DNA from: DAOUJI01 sp965219565
GTDB lineage: Bacteria; Chloroflexota; Dehalococcoidia; Lucifugimonadales; JAGWBF01
Direction: 5' to 3'
Assembly (NCBI GenBank): GCA_965219565.1
Contig: OZ244780.1
Coordinates: forward strand, 124,001 to 188,000
DNA: 64,000 bases
Shown: one piece after another, positions 43,911 to 52,300 of the stretch
Layout: the number at the start of each line of letters is the position of its first letter
Numbering within the stretch: position 1 is the first letter of the stretch
Translations under genes and position numbers: made by a program
The notes under the pieces: model-generated
Told to the model about the DNA's origin: nothing
The model's database searches: none
Seen by the model: only the letters and a program-made list of their open reading frames with translations

Positions 43911-44489
43911 CTAGCAGTGTTCCTCGCGGCCGTCCTGCAATCCTTCCACGAGGCCGGCATATATCTCAGGCCATGCCTGCTCACCATAGGGGCCGTCGAG
44001 CTCGGTAGCGAGCTCGGTAAGCAGCTCGATCTCGAAGGCGCCCACCTGGGCAATCCCCGAGTCGAAGGCCGCTTTCAGCAGGTCCTCCTGGGTCTCCACA
44101 AACTTGGTCAGCAGACCCAACCGTATGCAGTTGTCCTTGAGCGCCACGGCCAGAGCCAGGCCGCCGGCGTACGCCTGGTTACCGATACCCCGGCCCCGGC
44201 GCAACGCCCGCGGGAAGGGTGTCTGTGTGGGCCAAGGGGTAGCCGTTGACAATGACGGGGTAGACGTCGGGGCCGGCGTGGCCGTCGGTTGAGGTGTAGA
44301 CGTCGGAACCGGCGTCGCCGTCGGAACCCACGTCCGCGTGGGCGCAGGCAAGGGCGGAAGCGGCGTGGCCGTCCCTACTATAATTTGCACCCTCGGTTTC
44401 AATGTCGGCGTGGGGTCGCCGCCGCAGGCCGCCAGGACCGTCACTGCCATGAGCGCCAGGATCGCAGCCGTGAGTTTAGCTAAGGTCAT
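43911..44489 (-). CDS. Lipoprotein with Pro/Thr-rich linker
   Basis: A 192-residue secreted lipoprotein. Signal peptide with lipobox LAAC (Cys21), then about 70 residues of low-complexity Thr/Pro/Ala (repeated P-T-x-T-P type), then a helical domain of about 95 residues (YAGGLALAVALKDNCIRLGL, EDLLKAAFDSGIAQVGAFEI, WPEIYAGLVEGLQDGREEHC). The linker is the type that spans a thick envelope or glycan layer. Function unknown. Two Cys in the mature domain (one at the very end) could form a disulfide. It sits between the two dnaA-related genes and has its own terminator. Confidence 0.85.
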   Translation of the reverse strand: MTLAKLTAAILALMAVTVLAACGGDPTPTLKPRVQIIVGTATPLPPLPAPTRTWVPTATPVPTSTPQPTATPAPTSTPSLSTATPWPTQTPFPRALRRGRGIGNQAYAGGLALAVALKDNCIRLGLLTKFVETQEDLLKAAFDSGIAQVGAFEIELLTELATELDGPYGEQAWPEIYAGLVEGLQDGREEHC

Positions 44490-44602
44490 GTCTTTTATTC
44501 TTCCAGTTTATTGCCTGCACAGTCTACCCAGTTCCCCCAGCCTGGCCATGAGGTACGCCTGGTCTCTGTCTCCCTTGAGGGAGTTGCAGGACCCGCAGAG
44601 CA

Positions 44603-45961
44603 TTAGTCGGGAGCACCGCTTATCAGGGCTTCCTTGATGGCGAAGATGTGGTTCTTGATTGCAGAGTCTGTGTGCAGTGAACGATTGATCTTAGACAGAG
44701 CGCTGATGACGGTAGAGTGGTTGCGACCGCCCATGAGCCTCCCTATGTCTGTGTCGCTCATGGCAAGCTCTTCGTGCATGAGATACATGGCTATTCTCCG
44801 GGGCTCCAGAACGCCCTTTTTCCGGCTGGTGCCAATCAAGTTCTCACGTCCGACGGAGAAGCGGAGGCCAACTTGTTCTAGTATCGTTTCAGGACCGACG
44901 GCGGCGCGTGTGAAGTCGGGCAACAGGTCTGCGATGGCTTGAGCGACTAGGTCCATGGTGATGGGGGAGTTGTACAGCCTGGCCATCGCAACGACTCGGT
45001 TCAAGCAGCCCTCCAGTTCCCTCACGTTGCGATACGGATAGTTGGCTGCGTAGTGGAGTACGGGCTCCTCTAAAGAGACGGACATGTCGCTAGCCTTGAC
45101 GCGAAGGATGGCTGCGCGGGTCTCCATGTCGGGGACGGATATGTCCGCCGTGAGGCCCCACTCAAACCGGGAGCGAAGCCTGTCTTCCAGGTCCAAGAAG
45201 TCCCTAGGCGGCCTGTCCGACGCAAGCACCACCTGGCCCGACGAGTTGTAGAGGTCGTTGAAGGTGTGGAAGAAGGCCTCCTGTGTCTGCTCCTTGCCGG
45301 CAAGAAACTGAACGTCGTCCACCAGAAGCACGTCCACGCTTCTGTACTTTGCACGGAAGTCCTCGGTGGACCTGGAGCGTATGGCCGCGATGAACTCGCT
45401 GGTGAACTGCTCTGCGGTCACATAGAGGATGCGGTCTCCCCGCTCGATGGAGGTGTGGCCGATTGCCTGCAGCAAGTGGGTCTTCCCCAGCCCCGCCGGG
45501 GAATGTATGAACAAGGGTTGGAACGCGTTCTCCGGCGTCTCCGCCACTGCCATTGCCGCGGAGTAGGGCAACCGGTTGGACGGCCCCACGACGAAGCGCG
45601 GGAAGGTGTAATGTCGGTGAAGTCCCGACCACGAAGACTGGCCCGGTCGGCGGCCGTTGGCGGCCCCGGACCGTGCGGGCTCCAGTGGAGACCGGGCGGT
45701 GTCGAGGACTGGCGTGGACCTGAACTCCACGTCCAGGGCCCCGTCCACGACCCTCTGGACAGTCTCCCGAATGGTGGGGTACATTCGCCTCTCCAGCCAC
45801 TCAATAGAGAAGGGAGTGGCCACTCCCACCAGCAAGACTCCCCGTTCGATGGAGAGGCCCCGGGTATCTCTGAGCCATGTGTCGAAGACGTGTCTGTCCA
45901 CACGCACTTGCAACTCGCCAAGCGCGGCTTTCCATCCATTTACAGCTTTGATGTCGGTCAT
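44603..45961 (-). CDS. dnaA: Chromosomal replication initiator DnaA
   Basis: A 452-residue initiator. Domain I reads DIKAVNGWKAALGELQVRVD and FDTWLRDTRGL. The AAA+ domain has Walker A SPAGLGKTHLLQAIGH, Walker B VLLVDDVQFLAGKEQTQEAF, an Arg-finger region DRLRSRFEWGLTADI and sensor II NVRELEGCLNRVVA. Domain IV has RRIAMYLMHEELAMSDTDIG and GGRNHSTVISAL (usual GGRDHTTV). The frame is open from 46069 but the DnaA homology starts at the ATG at 45961, so I use that. No cluster of DnaA boxes is evident upstream, so the origin is probably elsewhere. Confidence 0.96.
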   Translation of the reverse strand: MTDIKAVNGWKAALGELQVRVDRHVFDTWLRDTRGLSIERGVLLVGVATPFSIEWLERRMYPTIRETVQRVVDGALDVEFRSTPVLDTARSPLEPARSGAANGRRPGQSSWSGLHRHYTFPRFVVGPSNRLPYSAAMAVAETPENAFQPLFIHSPAGLGKTHLLQAIGHTSIERGDRILYVTAEQFTSEFIAAIRSRSTEDFRAKYRSVDVLLVDDVQFLAGKEQTQEAFFHTFNDLYNSSGQVVLASDRPPRDFLDLEDRLRSRFEWGLTADISVPDMETRAAILRVKASDMSVSLEEPVLHYAANYPYRNVRELEGCLNRVVAMARLYNSPITMDLVAQAIADLLPDFTRAAVGPETILEQVGLRFSVGRENLIGTSRKKGVLEPRRIAMYLMHEELAMSDTDIGRLMGGRNHSTVISALSKINRSLHTDSAIKNHIFAIKEALISGAPD

Positions 45962-46233
45962 GTGAAGGCCTGTAGAGGTTATGTAAAAAAGGATAAGGGC
46001 GGTATAGAAAGGGCTGTCAAGGCGGTAATCGTTGAAAACTGCCGCCGGACCAAAATTGGCGTCGAACATAGTATAATTCTGAGATATGTTCTAATGTTAG
46101 TTTAGTACAAATAAGCTGATGTTCCGTTTTTCGTAACGCGCTACCTCTAAGTGCAATCACACATGGTATATTGGGAACGTAGCCCGCATTCTGGAATTCG
46201 ACGATGACGTCCCACGCCGCTTCACGAAATGAC

Positions 46234-47178
46234 ATGTCCAGCGTCCGAGCCGTATTCATGGGGACTCCCGACTTTGCCGTTCCTGGCCTTGAGGTCCTGA
46301 TGGATACGGGCTGCAAGGTTGTCGCGGTCTATACGCAGCCGGACCGCCCCAAGGGCCGGTCGAAAGCTCCGGCCCCCAGCCCGGTGAAGGTGCGGGCCAT
46401 GGAGTTGGGGCTTGATGTATTACAGCCGGAATCTCTGCGGTACCCAGCAGCGGCTGCGGAAATGGCGGCCCTGGCGCCGGACGTTGTCCTGGTTGCAGCC
46501 TACGGAAAGTTCCTCCCCGCCGGGGTCTTGTCGATACCTGCGCACGGGTGCCTGAACATACATCCGTCGTTGTTGCCGCTGTACCGCGGGCCGTCGCCCG
46601 TCGCCACGGCAATCATTGACGGCCGCACCGAGACCGGCGTTTCGCTGATGCTCCTGGACCAGGGGATGGACACGGGACCTATAATCTCCGCCGAGGCGGT
46701 TCCGATAGGGCCTAGGGAGACCGCTGAGGCACTTACCGTCCGCCTGTTCGCGTTGGGGGCCCGGATGCTGAGGGACCGGTTGCCGGATTGGATGGAAGGG
46801 CGGATCGAGGCGGTTGCCCAGGCGGAAGCCGGAGCCACGACCACAAGGCTGCTCAAGAGAGAGGACGGACACGCGGACTGGAACGCCGCTGCAGTAGACT
46901 TGGACCGGAAGCTGCGGGCGTTCACTCCCTGGCCGGGCCTGTACACCCAATGGCGCGGCAAGACCCTCAAGATCATATCCGCTCGGGCCGTGGATTTGGC
47001 TGTGCGGGGTTCACCGGGCGCCGTGACGCCGCTAGAAGGGGATGTCCCCCTGGGAGTGGTCACCGGCAGCGGGACTCTGGTGCTGGAGGTCCTACAGTTG
47101 GAGGGAAGGCGGCCCCAATCCGGTCAGGAGTTTCTGGCCGGCTATCCAGAGTTCCCGGGTTCCCTGCTGCCAAGTTAG
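46234..47178 (+). CDS. fmt: Methionyl-tRNA formyltransferase
   Basis: A 314-residue enzyme that formylates initiator Met-tRNA. It has VFMGTPDFAVPGLEVL at the N-terminus, VYTQPDRPKGRSKAPAPSPV, the formyl-THF site LNIHPSLLPLYRGPSPVATA (catalytic Asn-His-Pro-Ser region), DQGMDTGPIISAEAVPI, and the C-terminal tRNA-binding domain from LRAFTPWPGLYTQWRGKTLK. ATG 46204 in the same frame would add 10 residues; neither start has a strong ribosome-binding site and I prefer 46234 because it places the glycine-rich start as in homologues. It is divergent from dnaA. Confidence 0.95.
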   Translation: MSSVRAVFMGTPDFAVPGLEVLMDTGCKVVAVYTQPDRPKGRSKAPAPSPVKVRAMELGLDVLQPESLRYPAAAAEMAALAPDVVLVAAYGKFLPAGVLSIPAHGCLNIHPSLLPLYRGPSPVATAIIDGRTETGVSLMLLDQGMDTGPIISAEAVPIGPRETAEALTVRLFALGARMLRDRLPDWMEGRIEAVAQAEAGATTTRLLKREDGHADWNAAAVDLDRKLRAFTPWPGLYTQWRGKTLKIISARAVDLAVRGSPGAVTPLEGDVPLGVVTGSGTLVLEVLQLEGRRPQSGQEFLAGYPEFPGSLLPS

Positions 47179-47216
47179 GCCTGGGTGTATCGCCTTAACC
47201 CCATCGGCGCGTTTTG

Positions 47217-47963
47217 CTAGAAAAATTCTACCGGATAGACGACCTGAACGACGTGGGCTTCCTGGAGTTCTGTCAACGTATTCCCTCCGTCGGAGGTGTC
47301 CTGGACTCCGGTCCCCACGAAATACGCGCACAAGTCGGCCAGCAGGTGGCAATGAGAGAACTGTCCGGAGTACAACACGTTGTCCGCCACCGAGCCGGTG
47401 GGCAGGTCGAGGGATGTCCGCACCAGTTCGTCTACAGTCCGGGACCGGGCAGCCATCGAAGACTCGGCGACTATGACGGCCCGCTCTTTGACCTCTATGG
47501 GGGCAGCGTCGTGGGGATTCAAGGTCGGCGGCGCTTGCTCGACGTTGATTTCGTCCATGAGCATGTCGAGGCTGTAGACGACCCGGGAAAAAGCGGCGTG
47601 CCAAGGCTCGCTCCAGACGTCTCCGGCGGTGAACTTCTCCGAGCTCACGTATGCCGCAATCACCGGAGTCTCCCTGCGTGTCATGATGTTGATAAGGCTT
47701 TCAACCATTCTCTCGCGGCGTTCCAAGGGCCAGGACGCGAAGGGACCGCTCCCAATCACGAGGTCCGCCACGGACAGGCTTTCGGGAACGCCGGGAGACC
47801 CCAGCATGGCGCCAAAGAAGCCGTGGCAAATCACGTCGAACTGGGCCTTGATGCTTTGGAGAGACTCCTCGTGGACCATGAGTCCCGTGGTGACGTGCAA
47901 AGGGGGATGAGGACTTGCGGGGTCGCCTGGGACGCCGGACTGGCCGACGTAGACCAGGTACAC
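47217..47963 (-). CDS. DUF3800 family protein with altered active-site motif
   Basis: A 248-residue protein with the DUF3800 (RNase H-like fold) layout. The N-terminal strand MYLVYVGQSGVPGDPASPHP aligns with the family motif YVDESGDPG, but the two acidic residues are replaced by Gly and Gln. The middle has FGAMLGSPGVPE and MVESLINIMTRRETPVIAAY, and the C-terminal half contains LLADLCAYFVGTG (the YADLVAY-type family motif). With the metal-binding pair lost, a nuclease activity is doubtful. It begins directly after the rplY stop, so the two are cotranscribed. Confidence 0.75.
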   Translation of the reverse strand: MYLVYVGQSGVPGDPASPHPPLHVTTGLMVHEESLQSIKAQFDVICHGFFGAMLGSPGVPESLSVADLVIGSGPFASWPLERRERMVESLINIMTRRETPVIAAYVSSEKFTAGDVWSEPWHAAFSRVVYSLDMLMDEINVEQAPPTLNPHDAAPIEVKERAVIVAESSMAARSRTVDELVRTSLDLPTGSVADNVLYSGQFSHCHLLADLCAYFVGTGVQDTSDGGNTLTELQEAHVVQVVYPVEFF

Positions 47964-48605
47964 CTAGGCGCTCCCTTCCTCTGGGTTGGCGTCTTCAGCA
48001 GGCAGCGCCTCTTCCTGAGGCCCTGCGGCCGCTTCGAATGTGGTTCTTCCTGCTTCCACGCGAGCCACCATCTCTTCCGGGTCCGTGAGCAGTGTAACCC
48101 CTCTCGGTATGGACAGGTTCCCCGCGCGGAGGACTGAGTCCGGTTGGTCCAGTACGCCCACGTCCACCAGGATTTCCCTGGGCATGTCCAGAGGCAGGGC
48201 CTCCACGGTGACCTGCCGGAGCAGTTGGACCACTGAACCAAAGGAGGCCCTCGCCCCAGCTGACTCCCCTTCCAGGACTACGGGGGCCTCTGCTGAGATC
48301 AGCTCTGTTGCTTCCGTTCGGAGAAAATCAACGTGGACCAGGTCGCCTCTCACCGGGTCCCACTGAACCTCTCGTGCGAAAGCGAGGTGCTCGCCGGACT
48401 CGCCGTCGACGGTGATGGAGATGGGGGTGGTGGCGCCTGCTTGGGCCAACGCCTTTATCAGATCGGCGCTGGTGATTTGAAGACTTTTAGGCTCGATCCC
48501 TGGCCCGTAGAGGTGCACCGGCGTTAGCCCGGACCTTCTCAGGGCCTTGTTCTTCTTTCGAAAAGATGATCTAGGGTGGAGGTTGAGGGAAATCCTGTCC
48601 GGCAC
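47964..48605 (-). CDS. rplY: 50S ribosomal protein L25 (TL5/CTC type)
   Basis: A 213-residue 5S-rRNA-binding ribosomal protein of the long, two-domain type. The N-terminal L25 domain reads RKKNKALRRSGLTPVHLYGP and FAREVQWDPVRGDLVHVDFL. The C-terminal TL5 domain reads LLRQVTVEALPLDMPREILV, DVGVLDQPDSVLRAGNLSIP and ends in an acidic tail (EEALPAEDANPEEGSA). GTG start with AAGGAG 7 nt upstream. Confidence 0.94.
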   Translation of the reverse strand: MPDRISLNLHPRSSFRKKNKALRRSGLTPVHLYGPGIEPKSLQITSADLIKALAQAGATTPISITVDGESGEHLAFAREVQWDPVRGDLVHVDFLRTEATELISAEAPVVLEGESAGARASFGSVVQLLRQVTVEALPLDMPREILVDVGVLDQPDSVLRAGNLSIPRGVTLLTDPEEMVARVEAGRTTFEAAAGPQEEALPAEDANPEEGSA

Positions 48606-48947
48606 GAAAGACTCCTTTGCAGGGTGGGCGGCTGGTCCCTGCTATGATACCATTCGCGCGCCCGCATGGGAACGGCCCAGGCATCCCGTCGCGGTCAACT
48701 AACTGCGTAAGGGATGCCCATTGGCAACCCCCTGACCATGTACAAGCAGTCGCTAACAGGGCGAAGCAAGGCTCACTGTCGTGCGGATGCAGAACAGTCC
48801 AAAGGAACTCAATATCCCGTGGGCATATGACCAACTGGTGGCCCTCAGAGTTCTAATGCGTGCACCATACTACATCTCTCGTTACCGGCATTATTCCGGG
48901 GATGGCAGTTCCAAAGGCGCGTTGAATTCCGAGAAGTCTACGCGATA
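48606..48947. other. Intergenic region, nothing recognised
   Basis: About 340 bp without a supportable gene or RNA. It holds the promoter of rplY on the minus strand; no clear terminator for the gene to its right. Confidence 0.4.
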
Positions 48948-49643
48948 TCAAAATTGAAGCGGCAATAGCTCCCCGACACCCGGATACGATCCATTAACCT
49001 CATAGCCGTGCACCAAGCCATCCTCGACACCTACCCAGCCCACAAACTCTTCGCTTCCAGTCGACATTTGCTCGTGAGGATCCCGTGAGCCGGCGTCGAG
49101 TTGTTCGACATTGCCCCAAATATCTAATGCTCGCGCCTGCATGTCGTAGCTTCCTGTCACTTTCGAAACTGGTATGCCCCGAAGGGTTTCTTCCCCGACG
49201 ATGCTCAAACCAATGAGGCCATTGACTATCTGGAAATGCTTGCTAGAATCCAGAGGTTCCATCTGGGAGCTGTCAAAGCTATGTGGGTATTGCTCCCAGG
49301 CGCCGTTGGCACTGTCACGTGTGTAATGTTTACCATCCAGTAGCAACGACTCGCTGTGTGAGCCGTCGTTCGCCTCGATCACAACGTACATGCCTTGGTC
49401 AAACACCACATCCGCCTCCGTGAAAGTCTCGTACCGAGGTGGGTCTCCCTCAACGTGCGCCGTATGCCAGAGGCTCATCGTGAACTTGTAGGTTCCTACG
49501 GTGCTAGTTGTGGCTTGGGCGTCCTCTAACAGTTCCTGCGCCGAACTAGTCCCTGAAGACATCACAAATACTAACCATACGCCGATCGCTGCTGCCGCAA
49601 TCGCGGAGAGGCCGAGGACTCTCAGTCTTGAAGTGGTCGACAT
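48948..49643 (-). CDS. Secreted or membrane-anchored protein, LolA/LppX-like fold suspected
   Basis: A 231-residue protein with an N-terminal membrane anchor (VLGLSAIAAAAIGVWLVFVM) and no lipobox Cys. The exported part begins LLEDAQATTSTVGTYKFTMS and has beta-rich repeats (VVFDQGMYVVIEANDG, ESLLLDGKHYTRDSANGAWE, GIPVSKVTGSYDMQARALDI). This layout (mean strand with 'kf.m..w', 'dgk.Y.r....W...p', 'G..v..v.G..d') resembles LppX/LprG or outer-membrane-lipoprotein carrier-like proteins that bind hydrophobic ligands. The family call is tentative. Confidence 0.65.
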   Translation of the reverse strand: MSTTSRLRVLGLSAIAAAAIGVWLVFVMSSGTSSAQELLEDAQATTSTVGTYKFTMSLWHTAHVEGDPPRYETFTEADVVFDQGMYVVIEANDGSHSESLLLDGKHYTRDSANGAWEQYPHSFDSSQMEPLDSSKHFQIVNGLIGLSIVGEETLRGIPVSKVTGSYDMQARALDIWGNVEQLDAGSRDPHEQMSTGSEEFVGWVGVEDGLVHGYEVNGSYPGVGELLPLQF

Positions 49644-49703
49644 GAAGATAGACCTCCTAGCTGTATGTATATCGTTACGTACATCAAGATTTGAGCCGCA
49701 ATG

Positions 49704-50219
49704 CTAGTATGTGACGGTGCGGCTGCTGTATAGCCACAGCGTTGATGCGCCATTCTTGAAATAGTGTCTGCCGTCCATCTTTATCGTTAGGCCCACTCCG
49801 TTTAGGAACCAATCCGCATGGCTACCACTAGATACCCCATACCTACAGCTGATGCACGAGCTACCCCAATTATCAACTTCAGTGTCGTCCTCGTATTTCC
49901 ACCCCTCCCAAGACACTTGGTCTATCGTGGATGCCGCTTCGCTGAGGACTTCACCTTTTATGCAACTCCAACTCCAAAAGGATTCACCGGGCGCGATAAA
50001 CCCACGATGCCGGATTTTCCCCGACACCGTGACACCGTCAACATACTGATTGGAGGGAGTGTGCCCTGTGTAATAAAGGATGTTCGCTACGCAACCTACT
50101 GCATAGGCTTGCCGTTCATTAATATGGCTTGCGGCAAGGAAAAGGAACACCGCCATACCGAACGCTGACGAGAACATCAAGACCCTTGGAAACTTGTGAA
50201 ACATAGACAGCCGAGCCAT
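49704..50219 (-). CDS. Hypothetical secreted protein
   Basis: A 171-residue protein with a clear signal peptide (VLMFSSAFGMAVFLFLAASH, cleavage probably after QAYA). The mature part is about 130 residues, rich in Trp, Tyr, Ser and Gly, with four Cys (VGCVANILYY, WSWSCIKGEV, SSCISCRYGV) that may form disulfides. No family recognised. Codon use is less GC-biased than the neighbouring core genes, which suggests acquisition. Confidence 0.65.
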   Translation of the reverse strand: MARLSMFHKFPRVLMFSSAFGMAVFLFLAASHINERQAYAVGCVANILYYTGHTPSNQYVDGVTVSGKIRHRGFIAPGESFWSWSCIKGEVLSEAASTIDQVSWEGWKYEDDTEVDNWGSSCISCRYGVSSGSHADWFLNGVGLTIKMDGRHYFKNGASTLWLYSSRTVTY

Positions 50220-50433
50220 GTAGCTACCTCATCAATCGTGGTATTTGTAGTGACCGTCCAGACACATTCACTGATCCGATGTTAGCACAGACTCATACCT
50301 ATCAAAAACATCATTTGAAAGCCGCCAGAAGCTGCGTTATTATTAGTCAAGACCCTCTGCGCCCAGGATATCCCTGCGACGTATGGGATGGGAAGGCGCA
50401 GCTTAATTGCCGGAGCCGGAAAGAGAGTGGGCC

Positions 50434-51291
50434 ATGACCCAGCAGCCCGTTACACTGACGCCTGACCAGATACAACGATACAGCAGGCACATTATTATGG
50501 CACCGGTGGGAAGCGCTGGACAGCGAAAGCTGCTGGCGTCCAAGGTGTTGATCGTAGGCGCCGGAGGCCTCGGCTCTCCCGTGGCAGTCTATCTTTCCCT
50601 GGCGGGCGTGGGGACGTTGGGCATCGTGGACTTCGACACGGTGGACGTGTCGAACCTCCAACGCCAGATACTCCACCAGAACAACGACGTGGGACGCCCC
50701 AAGACCCTCTCTGCGAAAGAGACCATCAACGCCTACAACCCGGACACCAACGTAGCCATTCACGACGCTTGGCTTACCTCCGAGAACGCCATGGAAATCA
50801 TCTCCCAGTACGACATGGTCGTTAGCGGCGCCGACAACTTCCCGGCCCGGTATCTTATCAACGACGCCTGCTACCTCGCCGAAAAACCCTTAATCGACGG
50901 GAGCATCCTTATATTCGACGGCCAGGCTACCGTGTACCAACCCGGCGCTGGCTGTTACCGTTGCTTGTTCCCCTCTCCTCCGCCCCCGGGCATGGTGCCC
51001 AACTGTGCTGAGGCCGGCGTTCTCGGCGCTCTGACCGGTCTGGTTGGGAGCATTCAGGCGGTGGAAACCCTCAAGCTGATAATGGGAATCGGTGAGAGCC
51101 TCACTTCCAGGCTGCTGCTGATCGACGCCCTGAGCATGGACTTCAGGGAAGTTAAAATCAAACGGAACGCCAACTGCCCGTTGTGCGGCGACAATCCTAC
51201 AGTGACGGAGCTCATCGACTACGAGGTGTTCTGCGGCGTGGCCCCCCACCCCGAAGTAAACGGGACGGGCGGCGACGCTAGCCCAGACTAG
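50434..51291 (+). CDS. moeB: MoeB/ThiF-family sulfur-carrier adenylyltransferase
   Basis: A 285-residue E1-like enzyme that adenylates the C-terminal glycine of a small sulfur-carrier protein. QIQRYSRHIIMAPVGSAGQR is the usual start. The nucleotide-binding VLIVGAGGLGSPVAVYLSLA, VDVSNLQRQILHQNNDVGRP (Arg finger and Gln), VVSGADNFPARYLINDAC and two zinc-binding pairs (CYRCLF, CPLCGD) are all intact. The conserved Cys is in VPNCAEAGVLGAL. No rhodanese domain follows, unlike MoeZ. I use ATG 50434 because the upstream TTG extension (50407) adds nothing conserved. Six bp later comes a CysM-type gene, pointing to carrier-dependent cysteine synthesis. Confidence 0.92.
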   Translation: MTQQPVTLTPDQIQRYSRHIIMAPVGSAGQRKLLASKVLIVGAGGLGSPVAVYLSLAGVGTLGIVDFDTVDVSNLQRQILHQNNDVGRPKTLSAKETINAYNPDTNVAIHDAWLTSENAMEIISQYDMVVSGADNFPARYLINDACYLAEKPLIDGSILIFDGQATVYQPGAGCYRCLFPSPPPPGMVPNCAEAGVLGALTGLVGSIQAVETLKLIMGIGESLTSRLLLIDALSMDFREVKIKRNANCPLCGDNPTVTELIDYEVFCGVAPHPEVNGTGGDASPD

Positions 51292-51297
51292 CTGCCA

Positions 51298-52257
51298 ATG
51301 GCTGCAACGCATAAAGTCGTCAACGCAAGTACGGTCCTCGACCTCATCGGCAACACACCCCTGGTGGAGCTCAACAACATGGAGCTCAAACCCGGAGTGA
51401 GGGTCTTTGCCAAACTGGAGGGACAGAACCCCACCGGCAGCCTGAAGGACCGGATCGCCAAATACATGATCGACAGGGCCGAGCGAGAGGGCCTCCTCAC
51501 TCCTGAGAAGAGGATACTTGAGCCCACCAGCGGCAACACCGGGATCTCCCTGGCCTTCGTGGCCAGCCTCAAGGGATACAAGGTCACCGTAGTCATGCCA
51601 GAGAACGTGAGCCATGAACGCTCCGAACTGCTCTGGGCCTTCGGCGCCGATATCATATACTCCGACGGAACGCGAGGCACCAACGGCTCCATAGAGGTGG
51701 CCAAGGAGATAATCGAGAAGCAGGGCGACGAGTACGTCATGCTGTACCAATACGGCAACGAGGCCAATCCGGGCGCCCACTACGAGACCACGGGTGCGGA
51801 GATAGCCCGCGACCTCCCGGACGTGGACATGTTCGTGGCAGGTCTTGGCACAGGGGGCACCCTGATGGGGACTGGCCGCCGCCTGCGGGAGCATAACCCC
51901 GACGTCAAGATTGTCGCAGTGGCGCCGGAGCCGGGGGACTACATTCAGGCCCTGAGGGACCTGGACGAGGGTTTCATACCGCCGATACTCGACATATCCA
52001 TGCTGGACTCCAGGATCATGGTGTCCAGCGCCGACTCGTTCCGCATGGCCAAGGAACTCCTGAGCCGCGAGGGGATATTCGCAGGAATATCCTCAGGAGC
52101 CGTGGTATTCGGTGCAATGAAGGCCGCTCAAAGGTTGGAGCAGGGGAACATAGTGTGCCTGCTGGCCGACGGCGGCTGGAAGTACCTTAGCTCCCAGCTA
52201 TGGACTACGGACTACGGCGACATGGACGAGGACACCACCGGCAAAATCTGGTGGTGA
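51298..52257 (+). CDS. cysM: PLP-dependent cysteine synthase (CysM-like)
   Basis: A 319-residue fold-type II PLP enzyme. The PLP Lys is in NPTGSLKDRIAKYMID, the substrate loop is LEPTSGNTGISLAFVASL and the phosphate-binding glycine loop is GLGTGGTLMGTGRRL. ISSGAVVFGAMKAA closes the active site. The C-terminus (GWKYLSSQLWTTDYG) matches CysM of actinobacteria, which takes sulfur from the thiocarboxylated carrier CysO and O-phosphoserine. The overlap-free 6-nt spacing to the MoeB gene supports a joint pathway, but neither the carrier nor the Mec-type protease is in the window, so a conventional O-acetylserine sulfhydrylase is possible. Confidence 0.9.
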   Translation: MAATHKVVNASTVLDLIGNTPLVELNNMELKPGVRVFAKLEGQNPTGSLKDRIAKYMIDRAEREGLLTPEKRILEPTSGNTGISLAFVASLKGYKVTVVMPENVSHERSELLWAFGADIIYSDGTRGTNGSIEVAKEIIEKQGDEYVMLYQYGNEANPGAHYETTGAEIARDLPDVDMFVAGLGTGGTLMGTGRRLREHNPDVKIVAVAPEPGDYIQALRDLDEGFIPPILDISMLDSRIMVSSADSFRMAKELLSREGIFAGISSGAVVFGAMKAAQRLEQGNIVCLLADGGWKYLSSQLWTTDYGDMDEDTTGKIWW

Positions 52258-52300
52258 ACCCCCCAATCCGGCAGCCCAACAAATAGACCCTACGCCCCCG

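Noticed and set aside
43132..46200. Replication origin near dnaA
   Set aside because: I could not find a cluster of TTATCCACA-like boxes or an AT-rich unwinding region with such boxes around either dnaA-related gene.
48606..48947. Possible tRNA or small RNA in the gap right of rplY
   Set aside because: No cloverleaf, CCA end or strong structured element could be built by eye.
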